From Epiperipatus broadwayi (Eukaryota > Onychophora > Udeonychophora > Euonychophora > Peripatidae): 64,000 bases of DNA. The translations under genes were made by a program, and so were the position numbers. Shown here one piece after another: positions 38,950 to 51,438 of the stretch. Position 1 is the first letter of the stretch; every line of letters starts with the position of its first letter. The notes under the pieces are model-generated. The model worked only from the letters and a program-made list of their open reading frames with translations, was not told the origin of the DNA and did not search any database. The stretch covers positions 930,001 through 994,000 of the forward strand of contig JAQFVV010012447.1 of the NCBI GenBank assembly GCA_028023455.1. Direction: 5' to 3'.

Positions 38950-40680
38950 TGTACTGGGACACAGCAATAGAGAAGCTGAGCAGGGTAGCAGATGATGGCT
39001 TAGTGCTTTGAGAGCTTATTGTGTCCTCATATTTATAGCAGAATCAAAATAGGAAAATGGTGAAATATTTATAAATGGATGTTATTTAAATTTATGTAAA
39101 CCATAGTTCACAGCATCCATTTTTTAGAGTGGGGCAAGCATGATTCTTTATGGTTATAGCATTGATGTTGTTAGCTGTATACCATGCTTTACTAATTTTA
39201 CCTCTGAGTTTTCTCTTTCAATATATTTTATTGCAGCCAAAGTAGATTTAAATATATGTCTGGTTGCTTTCTGGTGTTCAAGGAAGATAGAGCTATATTC
39301 TGGCTTATCAGATGCTTTTTTATATAAATATTGATGTTGCAATATGCAAGTGGATATGGATCACCTAAATTCTCCATAATATGTTGCTTTGCATGCAATG
39401 GAACTTTTTATTTTATATACAGTATTGGGAGTCAGTTTGGATTTGACTCTATCCTTGAAATAATTAATTAGTCTATTATTAAAGAAAGGGATTCAAAAAG
39501 TTACCTGAAAGGTTGGAGGAAATTTTTATTAAATGTTTTTGCTAGTGTGGGAATGTATGCAAGAAGTAGCCAATTATCATCATTAAAGGTGGGGAGAGTT
39601 CAGTTTAGTTTCTGGTAGAATTGTATGACTTTCCTTGATAAGTGGTTGTATTTAAATCCAATGGGGGTTAAGTCTTTTAAATATTGTTGTATATTAGCTT
39701 TGTGAGATCAGTAATGTTTGCATAATAGATCATTTTAATTTTAGAAGGTAGATAGACTGGCAAAGTTATGAGAATGAGAGGAAGATTGGATATGGATGTG
39801 TGAATCATGAGAATGAGGGGAAGGTTGGATATGGATGTGTGAATCAGTGAACTTCAAGTGGTTTGATGCACATTGAATATTCTATATGATATGTGTTTCT
39901 TTGTAGGAGGATATCTAAGTAATTAAGATTTGGAAGCAAATCTTCCCATTTCATTGTTAGGTGTAAGGCAGAGTAATCCTGGAGGTTTGCTCTAATATTG
40001 TGGATTGAGGGTTCCAGTTCAGCTATGAAAATATCATCAACATAATATGTGTAGATGATGTCAAAAGTGTTCTGAAAGAGTTATGTCTTCAAAGTGATTT
40101 ATATATTGGCTGAATAGGTTGCCACTGAGGGGTAGACCCATTGGTTATCCATCGGTCATGTGGTAACATTGACCATTGAATGTGGCTATAATATTGTTAT
40201 CTAGCCAAGTGAGAAACTTAGAAATAAACTTGATGCATATTGTCAAATAGTTGTGTTTTGTGAGTTCAGCTCTAATTATGTTTTTTGAAAGTTTCTTATT
40301 AATTGAGCCATAATGTTCAGTGATATCTAGAGAAGCTATTTTATAAGTAAGAGTCAAGTTATATGGTTGATGGAGTCAAATGATGAATTGTTAGTGTATA
40401 TGCCATAACCATGCTTGTCAGTCAATCATTGATTGATCATTTTGGCAGTTTTAAAATAATGGACACCTCTGAAGTCAATCGTGAATCTGAGGATTATGTT
40501 AGGCTTGTGCATCTTGGCATTTCCGAACATTCATGGAAAGAGGGCTGCAGATGGATATCTATTTTATAGTAGTCATTCTTGGTAAAGATCTTGTTGCAAT
40601 ATTTACATAATACTTTGTTTAAATTTTTATTTTTTATTACAGTTTGTTATATGTGGGAATTGCGTTGGCATTGAATTTTA
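38950..40680 (-). pseudogene. Penelope-like element, copy 1 (minus)
   Basis: On minus, decayed codons give a Penelope-type reverse transcriptase: SLDITEHYGSINKKLSKNII, FLTWLDNNIIATFNGQCYHM, then P-M-G-L-P-L-S-G at 40121-40144 right after a stop codon, then the catalytic Y-V-D-D at 40033-40044. Further on comes a GIY-YIG nuclease remnant: VYKI, then CKATYYGE near 39370-39400, SSIFLEHQKATRHIF, and a Glu-containing helix. This domain order, reverse transcriptase then GIY-YIG, is specific to Penelope-like elements. Stops and frameshifts occur throughout. It stands head to head with copy 2. The site 40121-40144 is also the uninterrupted version of the place where copy 2 carries the 2.2-kb insertion. 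Confidence 0.8.
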
Positions 40681-40689
40681 AATTATTTA

Positions 40690-43600
40690 TTTGAAGTACT
40701 CTCAAGAAAGAAAAAAGTGCTTTAACAAAATCACAGTCCTTACTACAATTCCTGTATTTATTGTGTTAAAATGTAACAATGTTTTTGCAAAGTTACTAAA
40801 AAATGTCTCTCACACACTCAATTTTCTCTCTGAAAAAGGAGTTAACATTTCCGCTGTGGTTAATAACAATAGAACCACTTCTTTCAACCTCACCAACAAA
40901 ACTCCCCCACCCCTTTGGTTAAGACTTCCCTGGAATATGGACTAAGATATGTCAATGGCCATTGAAATCAACCAATAATGGAATTAATACCTGATGTAAA
41001 GGCTGGCCTTATAAATAATCTCAATAAAGACGATTTTATAAAAAATATAGTTAAAAGACATCCATTATAAAGCTGTTGGAGCTAAAAAATCTAATTAGTC
41101 ATACATCAATAACACCAAACATTTTTTCTCTGAAAATGCAGTCATCTGCTTAAAGGAAGATAATGGTAACAGATTTGTCTTCATGGATAAATCTGAGTTC
41201 ACTAACAAAATGCAGCTTCAAATAAATAATTTAAAATTCAATGCAATTCCCATGTATAACATAAAGCATAATAAAGATAAGTTTGTCAGCAAATTATTAT
41301 GTAATATTGCAACATGGCCTTCACCAATAATGAAATACAAAATATATCCATTTACAGCTATCTCTTCATGAATGGTCACCAATTCCAAGGTTCACAAGCG
41401 TAACATACTCCTCAGACTCATACTTAACTTTAGAGGTATACATTATTTTAACATTGCCAAAATAATCAACCAATGTTTGACTCACCAGCTTGGTTATTGC
41501 ACATACACTATCAAATGGTCATTTGACTTCATCAACCATATAAAAATGCCAATCACTGAACTTTATAACTTAATTAATAGAAAACTTTTGTTAAAGATAA
41601 TTAGAGCTGAACTCAGAAACACAACTATTCTCCGATACACACCAAGTTCATTTCTGAGTTTTTCACTTAACTAGATAACAATATTATAGAAATATTCAAT
41701 GGCCAACTTACCATTTGGCTGAGTGATGGACAATGGGTCTACCCTGTAACGATCCGGAGAAGGTGACTTAACGTAAACTGCACTACAGGGCGCCATCTAG
41801 GCATTTGAACCTAGAAAAATTTATAAAGTAGGCAGATACGTCAGTCAAAAAAAAAATTTTTTTTTCTTTTTTTTTATTTTGATTCCGGTCGTTAGCCCAT
41901 GTCACTAGCTCAGTGGAATAGCAGAGATTAAATAATATAACATCTTATCTAATTAGATTTCAACATTAAGAAATAAATAAAATAAGCCACTGCCAGTAAT
42001 TAGCATACAAACATTTATTTATGCACATATATATAAGATTTAAAATTATTTTAGTATTAGTTTTACATTTTAACATTTAACATTATTTTTAACTTTACCT
42101 TAGACTTTAATTTACATTTAATTACTATTATATTCTAATTTTACATTTTAATTAAGTTCGCACAGATAAATTTATGAAAGCTTGTTTATAATGTTGAATA
42201 TAGATCGGTTACATAGATTTCACGGTCAAAAACATTTCAAAGTAAACATAAACGATCAAAATACAAAATTATTGATTACTGACAATTGCGGAGGGAAATT
42301 TATACGTAACCCAATAGTATTCACCATAAGATACTTGCATTGTCACCAATAACTTAAAAGACATCCGAATAAATACATTTTAGATACTCACCGTAAGGTA
42401 TCATTATTTATCGAATGTCTATATATTTTGATCAAATATGGAAACGCAAAACATAGTTAACCAATAAACAATCCATGCAAGCGTCTATAAACAACTTAAA
42501 TTTAATGCATTTTTATTTAGGGTCGAGTATGAATAGACCACATAAATTTGCTTTTGAAAATAAACATTCTATCCCTATTTAACCTTAGGCTAAAATTCGT
42601 AGTCAAACTGGCATCAATTCATCTGATATATCGATGTATTCAATGTAATAAAATACGGCAGCACAAAAGGTTAAGAGAAGAAATTGCCTCTTATGAGATA
42701 GGAATATTACATCTATCTGCAAAGAAGAGCAATAAAACAAAAAACTCCATAGAAAGGAACTGCGGTATCCGACTTATAATTCCTTCCATAGGCAAACGGA
42801 AGTGTGCGGCGTATGAAGCGATTCTGCCCGTAGCGAATCAATATTACATCTACTAATCACACCAATATATCCAATCCATTGACCCAATTTAACCACGAAA
42901 CAAATAACCTAAGATTACCCTCCCCTAATATAACTTTACAAATCTATACAGCCATTCACGCCCGACTTAAGTTTAACATTGATATATTTTAATTCATCGG
43001 AAAACAGAAATCATAAATAAACTTAAAGAACAAAGTTAAATAAATGGAAATGATTTTAAATAAATAAATAACAAATACATCAAATAACATTATTAATGAA
43101 GAATTTAGTTTGGTCAGATAGGATTCTATTGCATTATTTACTAAAAAGTTTTAAAATTTAGAGTTCTTATTGTTTCAAGTGAATATAAAGTTCTTACGAT
43201 TTTTAAAACGTCCAACTTTATCCGTTGCTTGCCATGAACGTAAATTCCCACGCCGTCCTAAAGAGGTTAATATTCTGAAGGCCGATTTATTTATCCATCC
43301 GGAGATTTTTGCTTTAACTAGTCCTCAATGTAGAAAACGATAGTTCATTTCTCCTTTCTTTAACAGCTGACAGAATTGACAGTGCGTCTGTCAATTCCAT
43401 CACCTCCAACTCCGTACTACTACATATAGTCACATCGTAATAATCAATAATCAATCACTAATTAATAATTTCCAAATTTTCCTTTTATACGTATTCGAAG
43501 GATTGACTTGGCATTATGTCATCGATGTGATGATCCTTTCGCTGAGGTCCGATTTCCCGATGGATTTCTTTCATTGGCTATTTGTTTCTATTGTTTTCCT

Positions 43601-45090
43601 ATCTGACCGATGTTTTTACATTTAAATGCCCAAGGCTGGTTTACATTTAACTAATTAACAATCATTTCCATTTCTGATTAATTAACCTGTTTTCCAAATC
43701 AAATATATATTTTTATCTCTAAATCTTTTTAAGTTTTTGTTTTTAAAATACCTTTTCTATTTTTAATACAGTTTTATTTTAATAATTTTTTTTTTTATCT
43801 GTGCGATTTAATATATACGAGTTTAAGATGATATTTAATTTCAATTTTTAATTCTAAAAGAAAATTTTTAAATGCGAACTTTTTAATTTACTTTCATGTT
43901 TAATAATAAAAAAAAAACAATGTAACGAACGTCTGTGCTCGTTACAACCCCTCAGTGGCATCATATCTAATCTATATATAAATAACATTAAAGACATAAT
44001 CCTTTCAGCACACTTTTCACACAATTGTGATATCATCTACATATGCTACATCAATGATATTTTTATAGCTAGACTGGAGCACTCAATCCACAATATCCAA
44101 AGCAAATCTCCAGGCACACTCAATATTACACCTAACAATCAAATGGGGAGACTCACTTCAAAGTCTGAATTACTTAGATATTCTGCCACAAAGAAATACA
44201 CACCATCTAGAAATACTGAATGTGCACTAAACCACTTAAAGTTCATGGATTCACACATCCTAAGTCAACTTTCCCTCTTTCTCATAAATTTGCTGGTCTA
44301 TCCACTATTCTATATTGCAATCAACAATTATGCAAACATGGTTGATCTCACAAAGCAAATATAGACAATATTTAAAAGACTTAACTTCCATTAGATTTAA
44401 ATACAATCACTTAACAAGGAAAGTCATGCAATTCTACTGCACATTAAACTCACCCTTCCCCTAATGATGATAGACCTTGGGTACTCCCACCATACATTAC
44501 CACACTAATAAAAAGTTTAATAAAAAAATTTCTCCAGAATTTTGATTAAGTTTCCAAATCCCCTCCTCTATGAATGAACTAATTAATAGTTCCAGGATAG
44601 AATCAATCCTGACTCAACTCCCAAATGCTTCCAAACTGTATGTAAAACAAAATACTATGGAGAATTTCAGGCATCCCTATCCACCTGCACATCACAACAT
44701 CAATATTTATATAAAAGAGCATCTATCAAGCCAGAATATAGCTCTATCTTCTTTGAACATCAGAAACTAATAGTACATACATTTAAATCTATTTTGGCCA
44801 CAATAAAATATATTGAAAGAAACCAGCTCAAAATGTAATATTAGGTAAGCATTGTATTTAGCTAACAACACCAATGCTATAAACTGCAGAGCATCATGAT
44901 TGCCCCTCTCCAAAAATGGATGCTCTGAACTATAATTTATATAAATTTAAATAACATCCATTTATATATATTCCAACATTATCCTAATGAGATTCTGCTA
45001 TGAATATGAGGGTACAACAAGCACCTAAAAGGACTAACCCATTGTATTGTTACTCTGCTCAGTTTCTCCATTGATGCATCCCAGTGCACT
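40690..45090 (+). pseudogene. Penelope-like element, copy 2 (plus), split by insertion
   Basis: The plus-strand coding relics run 40690-41744 and resume at 43947. The N-terminal part has VICLKEDNGNRFVFMDKSEF, the region before the polymerase that is conserved in Penelope-like elements (aligned pattern K-x-D-K/N-G-x-x-x-V-x-M/L-D). Then follow ITELYNLINRKLLLKIIRAE and, after the insertion, the palm motif Y-I-N-D at 44047-44058, where the first catalytic Asp has become Asn. Next come LTSKSELLRYSATKKYTPS, and near 44640-44770 a decayed GIY-YIG part (ENFRHPYPP, SSQNIALSSLNIR). The 3' region to about 45090 aligns with 38950-39130 of copy 1 in reverse. Confidence 0.8.
41745..43946 (-). mobile_element. 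Solo-LTR-like insertion, copy B, with 4-bp target duplication
   Basis: Begins TGTAACGATC and ends TCGTTACA. It is flanked by ACCC at 41741-41744 and 43947-43950. The unoccupied sequence, read on the other Penelope copy at 40121-40144, has ACCC once, so the 2202-bp insertion and its duplication are directly shown. Orientation is set by alignment to copy A. On minus the 5' end carries a terminal palindrome TGTAACGA/TCGTTACA (43921-43946). TG...CA ends, a 4-bp duplication and lack of genes point to a solo LTR, probably Ty3/gypsy-type. A TATAAAAGG-type box lies on minus near 43481-43489, as expected of an LTR promoter. The 102-codon frame at 42548-42856 has no known domain. Confidence 0.8.
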
Positions 45091-46075
45091 CAACATATAT
45101 TATTATGCATTATTAAGTACAAATTTTTTCAATTTTAATATATTTAAATTTGCTAATAAAGAACTTTTTTTAATGTCTAAGTGTTTTTATCGTGTGAGAA
45201 ATCTTCCAACTGCATGAAAATAGTGCACCTAGCCACACTTTTTCTTGGGATGGCTCTGCTCAATAAATAAAATTAAGAAACTAAAAGAAAAATTAATTCT
45301 ATACAATTTTGTTTAACAAAAGATGCAAAAACAGTAGAATATTTATAATTATTGACCCTTTTGCATTTTTATTACATATCAATTGTCCCAGACTTTTGTG
45401 ACCACAATGCATCATGATAAATAATGATTAGCTTTAACTAGGTCAAGTCTAACCAACATCATAATTAGTTAGTTAAAAATAACATTTGTTTACAAATGTT
45501 ATATATATCATTATGTTTTCCTTTAATGAAGTGACCTTTTCAAATATTTGTTAAATAATGAGAATACAAAAGTATAATATTAGTTATTCCATACACTCTG
45601 ATATTTAGAGCTTAATGATTTACATTATATTTACTTAAGAGAAAATTTTTTTATACTTATGGTTATTTATTCAATCAATTTTTAGAGACCATTACCACAT
45701 CTTGCACTTTCTTTTGTTTAATGATAATTACTAAAAAGCAATTAAACAATTGGTTTTATCCACTAGAACAGATAAAGAATTTCGTAGACACTTCCTCAAT
45801 ATATCAGTTACAAGTGAGGTTTTTTAGTTGTTATAACCAACAGAATCACATTGAACAATATTATTTTAATAAAAGTTTCTGCAATAATATATTTATCCTT
45901 TATTAATTCTGTTTTCCTTGCATTTGGATCATTGTGTATTTAAGTAATATTTTGGATCAAGTATGAGTTTTTAGTTAAATAACAAGCTCTATGACAGTCC
46001 AAATCTAAGGAAAAGAAGACGTAGAAAACAATATTGCTATTAAAAAAAGAAGGTAATATTAAATCATAAAACATA
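45091..46075. other. AT-rich DNA, nothing recognised
   Basis: One 20-bp perfect palindrome, AACATTTG/CAAATGTT around TTTA-type centre, at about 45480-45502. No gene. Confidence 0.35.
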
Positions 46076-46079
46076 ACAT

Positions 46080-46435
46080 GATCACCATTCTTTATGTTAT
46101 ACAAGCTGTTTTTCACAGAGGCTAAGCTCTCCATACAGTAGAGTCATTCAGTGCAAGCCAGAGTAATCAATGTATGCAGGAAAGTCTGTTTATAAAATTC
46201 CTATCTAGTGCCTACTTATCCAATATTCCTAGACTAGCTTCTAGTATTTGGCTTTCATCAGTGAGGAACTTTGGATCTAAGTTCACTGCACCTAGTCCTT
46301 AGAATCCAATGCAACCCTCCAGCAGCACTTAGATAAAGATTTTATGCACAAACCTTCCTGCATCCATTGATTGCTTTGACTAGAACTGAATGGTGCTACT
46401 GTATGAAGTTTTGCCTCTGTGAAGTTAATATTGAT
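46080..46435 (-). mobile_element. Fold-back repeat, 456-bp family, deleted copy
   Basis: Termini around CACAGAGGC and CTCTCCATACAGTAG on the left (46116-46145) return inverted on the right (CTACTGTATG, then GCCTCTGTGAAG, 46397-46424). The middle has the family blocks CCTATCTAGTGCCTACTTATCC and CAATGCAACCCTCCAGCAGC, then jumps to an inverted short end. It is a shorter, internally deleted relative of the 1.65-kb copy. Confidence 0.75.
46227..46266 (-). ncRNA. Hammerhead-like motif, 46-kb copy
   Basis: On minus: CCUCA, a canonical CUGAUGA, a hairpin region beginning AAGCC that no longer pairs well, then a shifted GAAG and AGUC, and UAGGA. The outer helix has one C-A mismatch. Recognised through the family alignment; probably inactive. 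Confidence 0.35.
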
Positions 46436-47025
46436 ATTAAAAAGATATCAGTACTAAATAAAATTTGCAAGATATCATTGGGATCAATTCCCAGATCTCA
46501 TATATCAGCCTCTGACACTCTAATTCTATACTATACCAAAAAGAGCATATAAACTATAGTTGATAAACCAATTTAGATATTAAATGTAATTATTATACAG
46601 CAATACTTTTTAAATAAGTTTTATTTTTAAATAAATTATTAACAGTAATGTGTCATTTTTATATAAATTAGGATATTTAAATGAGTGATTTGGAAATCTA
46701 AACATTTTTATTTACATATAAATTTTGCACTCCCGTTGATGAACCATCTTTGTGCTTTGCAAATCTGCACACCCACATATGGAAACCCTAGATATCATTA
46801 TTAAATTACTTAACACTAATATTTATGAAACACTTTTACAAAGTGACACATTTAATTTTTTTTTTGAATTAGTCGTATACTGCCAATTTACTTAAGGAAT
46901 AAACACACAAATAACTTTCCCAAACACATTTATCTTATAATTTAATCATCCTGAAAAATGGAGATTATTTATATGTTTACATTGTCTTTAACAATGAAGT
47001 TATTTATATAAAGTTATGATTATTT
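46436..47025. other. AT-rich DNA, nothing recognised
   Basis: No frame or repeat recognised. Confidence 0.35.
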
Positions 47026-47478
47026 ATTAAGAGCATAGGAAGTTTGTAAATACTTTTAGAGAAAGGCTTTAACCTTTATTAGATATGCCTTGAATGTTTA
47101 TAATAGTCAAAGGGTGTCTTTTTTTTCATTACTTTTGAAGGACCTATCAAACCTCGACACAACATTCCCACCTATGTAGGTCAATCAGAAACATCTTGAT
47201 TTGAAAGCGTGAAGCTATTAATCTCTTCACTTTTTAAGCCAACATTTGCAAAATCTTGTGATTTACAACAACTTAAAATAATGATCTTTATACTGGAAAT
47301 GTATAAACTAATGTAAAGTTGTCATTATTTATTAAGATTTAACTACCAGACACTACTATACCTGGAGCCTAATTATAAATATAGGGATTTGAACTCAGAC
47401 TTTCAAGCCTCTTCACTATCCACACTATCTCATACTACTGATACACCTGAAAAACACATGCAGAAAAGATAAATAATC

Positions 47479-47522
47479 ACCAATATCCATATTTCCTGCT
47501 AAACCAGCACTCATCAGTTGGT
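47479..47522 (-). ncRNA. Hammerhead-ribozyme-like motif, best conserved pairing
   Basis: On minus: ACCAA (47518-47522), canonical CUGAUGA, a hairpin with stem UGCU/AGCA, box GAA, a two-pair helix AU/AU with loop AUGG, A as cleavage base of AUA, and UUGGU (47479-47483). UUGGU pairs perfectly with ACCAA over 5 bp. All three helices and both boxes are present. Weak points: the first position of helix II is G-G, and helix III is only 2 bp. Very short helix III is known for animal hammerheads that cleave as dimers. Confidence 0.6.
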
Positions 47523-47889
47523 CCAGATTACTATCTCCCATACATATATATAACCCCTATATTTACAATTAGACTCCAGGTATAATAGTGCCTGGTATTT
47601 CAAATCTTATATATTAAGCCTGCATTCTGCTCATCCCTCTTCTATGTATTTAAATGGATATTGTCCTATATGTGAGGGGTCAGAGTGACTTGAGGTCAAC
47701 ATGAGCATGACAACAATATTGGCATCAGCATGAGATTTGTGAATTCTATCATCAGATTTTTAATGGTATGGATGACGGAAGAGTTGGAGATTGGAGTAGA
47801 TTAAAGCCTGTCAATTAAAGTGTAAAGATTTGCTATCTTAATATAAACTGAGCACTGTTTATATGTATGTATGGGAAGTGGTAATCTGG

Positions 47890-47933
47890 ACCAACTGATG
47901 AGTGCTGTTTTAGCATGAAATACAGATATTGAT
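47890..47933 (+). ncRNA. Hammerhead-ribozyme-like motif, inverted partner copy
   Basis: Plus strand: ACCAA (47890-47894), canonical CUGAUGA (47895-47901), a hairpin with five pairs GUGCU/AGCAU including a first G-U pair, box GAA, a short AU/AU helix, then UUGAU (47929-47933). The outer helix has one C-A mismatch. Facing copy 47479-47522 has the pairing base G. Between the two copies all elements of the fold are preserved. Confidence 0.55.
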
Positions 47934-48290
47934 GATTATTTATATTTTCTGCATGTGTGTGGTCATGTGTATCAGTAGTATGAGATAGTATGGATAGTGA
48001 AGGGGTTTGGTTATTTATTAAATGCATAGGAAATATGTAAACATTTTTAGAGAAAGCCATTAACCTTTTATTATATGTGCCTTGGACGTTTATAATAGTC
48101 AAATGATGCCTTTTTCTTTTGACTATAGACGAATCTCTCAAACCTCAACACCAAGATAATGAGTTTATATAAGATAAAAATGACTGTCTTATCTTTAACC
48201 TAAATTCCCACTTATATAGGCCAATCTAAAGCATCTTGATTTGGGAGAATGAAGCTGTTAGTAAATAAGATAATGAATCTTTGCATATGG

Positions 48291-49275
48291 GTTGTTATAA
48301 AGTGCTTGATTAAAAAAAAAATAATTATTATATATTTTTTTATTTATTCATTTTAAAAAGGAAAGCTTATTACCATTTTTAAAAGTATAAAAAAATGGAG
48401 GCAAGAACTTATTACGTGTGGTTGCAACCTCCCCCTCCCAACCATATAGTTTTTTTTTTTAAAAAAAAAAAGCAAAAAGTGCGTTTGACTGAAATTCAGA
48501 AATCGCATTCCACTATCTATCTTTTGGAATTTGTTAAAATTTTATTGACTTCAAAAAGATCAAAAGCTAAATGTATTATCCTTGAAGGCTTGTTGACATT
48601 TAATAACTTATCCATTATTTATAATTATTATTTTTTTAAAAATAAAAAGTTATATAAAAATAAAATGTGATTATAAAAAAAAGAACCGCAAGACCAGCAT
48701 ATGAACTAATAAGCTTAAAAGATTTTCAGATTTTATCTAAATGAGTTAAGTTTTTATTTTTTGAAAAAAAATAAAAATAATAATAACTTTAAATTATTTA
48801 AAGTAACAAAACTACGATCTAAATCAAAGCATTTTAAAAATACAATCAAAGAACAAAAGGCAAATACATTTTGAATAGGCTACTGCAGTTCAAAACATTC
48901 ACCAATAGTTTTTTTAAATTTTTTTATAAAAGAATAGTGATGAAAACGTTGTCATTTATTTTCTATTCTTGTTTTACCATTTAAATAAGAATATGAATTG
49001 CTCACTTATTAAGCAATTTTGATTGGCTAACGAGATTCTTTAATGGTTGGCTATCTGAAAGACTTTTCAAACTTCATTAACTTTCTCCAAGTGATACATG
49101 TTGTGGGAATGACGGACACACAGGAAGTTGATAATAATTTAATATTTGATTATATAAAGTCAATTCTAATTTAATTTGGCTATATACATATTCATAATCA
49201 CATACATAGATAATTTTTAACCAGTATTCATTCACTAAAAAAAGAAAGCCTCTAAGTTTAATTGAATTTCTCTAA
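48291..49275. other. AT-rich DNA, nothing recognised
   Basis: Homopolymer-rich; the 91-codon frame at 48395-48670 is low complexity. Confidence 0.35.
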
Positions 49276-49279
49276 TATG

Positions 49280-49650
49280 TAATTATTTACTTCCTCATTA
49301 TACCTGCAAAATCTTTCATCTTATTTATGGCCTTTTATATAAATTTTTTTTTACAGTCTCATTAGATTCAGTTCAATTTCCTATTTTTATATCTATATTC
49401 ATCTTTTCTTTTGGTAAATCTAGCCCAATACTATTTCAGCATTTTAATTTTTTTTTACTGATGTTGGCGATATCTAGTTTGTTCTCTTACACATATATTT
49501 TGCTTTCTATCCCTCTTTGCTACTTCCATTATATATCTTTTCTTTTCATTTTATTGCCTAAAGTCTGTTTGCTTTTTTATTAAGTTCATTATATTTTAAG
49601 GTACTTGCGTGTCATTCTGTCTACCCAGTCAGCAGCACTTTTAAATATAT
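49280..49650 (-). pseudogene. RTE LINE fragment, decayed C-terminal part
   Basis: Aligns with about 15890-16190 of the main copy. Shared blocks include TCTAGCCCAA, CAGCATTTTAATTTTTTT, GTTTGTTCTCTTAC and TACTTCC.TTATATATC. Coding capacity is lost. Confidence 0.7.
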
Positions 49651-51434
49651 ATATATAGTTTTAGGGGCATACAAGTATTTATTTTTTACATTTTGTTTTA
49701 CAGAATATGTGTTAGTTGTTAAGATTCAAAAAAATAATCAATTGATTATAAATTCCATTCAGAAGCTTCATTTCAATTTTTTTTATAACTTGTAAATGCC
49801 AACATGCTCTGAACATTGTTATAGTTTGTTTGCATTCAGTGTCTTTATTGTTGTCACTGGAATTTTGCCAAAATGATGAAAGTATGGGATCTTTTGACAA
49901 AACAGCATGCAGTGAAGTATTTAAAAAAGTATGGTATTTTCGCCTCCCAAAAAGTACATGATATGACAATTTATTTCACTTAATTTTTTTTTATATCAAT
50001 AAGTTGACTTAATACAAAAAAATAATAGTAAATTAATTGAAAATATTATAATTAATTTTTGGAGAAATTTTTCTTTTTTTAAAATAACAAAAAAAAAAAG
50101 ATGATCTAATTGATTCATTTGCATAGAGTTTGCATATTATACTTATAGAATGATTTCAACGAACGAGTCACAACTGGCTATGATTATGAGAAGTACAGTT
50201 TCTCGAAAACGCTCAGCCATTTTAATTGACTAATTGATATTAATTATACAGCTTTACATTATAAGTGTGATAGCACTATTTAATATTATAATAAAAAATG
50301 TAAATATTAAATACAACCACTACTTATCAACCATTTTGTTTTTTAATATTTATTTTATGCTCCTTAATATGTATATTTAAAAAAAAATCATCTACTAAAC
50401 TTGGTAGACAAGATAATGCAAAAGCACCTATTTTAATAACTGGAATAATTAATAATAAATAATTTTAATTTTGCAGATGTTAAATATTTATCAATCCTCC
50501 TAGCCTTTAATCTTTTATTTTCAATTATAAATATAATGGTATCATATAATTGTAAAAAAAAAAACAACTACTTTTTATTATTTTAATACTAAATTGTCAT
50601 GAAATTATGTGATCACATAGAACATATAAAAATTACATACCATATGTCAAAAGTTCTATAGTAAGTTGCATAGAAGGTCAAGTAATATTTGAGCATCAAA
50701 GTTATTCTCTAACTTTTACTCTCAAATCTGCCACTTTCATTAATATACTTATCTATGAATTTTAGTATGATGATAAAGCACCAACCTTGAAAGTAAACAC
50801 TTCATGTGTTAATTGTCACTTTTGATGCCAATTATCATATGATTTTATAAGAAAGACACCATTTGTTTATTTAATTATACAGCTTTCCTAAATCACAAAA
50901 GTCATGTCAAATCAATAATGTTAGCTGATTCATCAAATTTTGAAAAAAAATATTGAAAAAGTGTGTAAGTATTTTGGTAATAAATTTATATCTTTTAATC
51001 TATAATATACATGTTCAATACTTAATCTTCTCTAAGAAATTCATGATACTCACACTATTATCTCTTTCTTAAAAAAATCTTTGTATGTAAAATACTCACA
51101 TATTATGTTCTTTTTAAATTTTGATTTATTATATAAACCATTTGTACTTTTATCTCATGCACATTAATAATCTCTCTTCTATATTTCAACAATCTTTTAT
51201 GGTTACTTTCAAACTATTACCAAGATAATTTAAAAACAAAGTAACCCAAAAAACTTCAAATGTAAAAAAAATTGTTGTAAGAAAATATAAATAATATATA
51301 TAATGATAGTAACATAAATGTGAAAAAAATAAAGAAATATTCTAAACGATTAAAAATCACAATGTTGAAAGACAACCAATAATAGCAATGTAATAACATG
51401 AAAACATGATCTAAACTGACACTATATGGTGTCC
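49651..51434. other. AT-rich DNA, nothing recognised
   Basis: No frame or repeat recognised before the LTR element. Confidence 0.35.
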
Positions 51435-51438
51435 ATAT

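Larger units (their letters stand above)
47030..48290. mobile_element. Composite repeat: direct repeats flanking a fold-back
   Basis: Two direct repeats of about 270 bp (47030-47300 and 48010-48290) share TTTTAGAGAAAG, GTTTATAATAGTCAAA, CTCAAACCTC-like and AAGCATCTTGATTTGG-like blocks. Between them is an inverted repeat: 47402-47547 against 47858-48003 (CTTCACTATCCA, ATCTCATACTACTGATACAC, CAGCACTCATCAGTTGG). Inside that is a second pair: 47340-47385 against 47560-47605 (ACTATACCTGGAG). Direct repeats at the ends of a Penelope-like element are known as pseudo-LTRs; whether these are such is an open question. No coding frame. Confidence 0.75.

Noticed and set aside
42548-42856. 102-codon frame inside the LTR-like copy B as a gene
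   Set aside because: No domain, no equivalent frame in copy A, and it lies within an LTR-like body.
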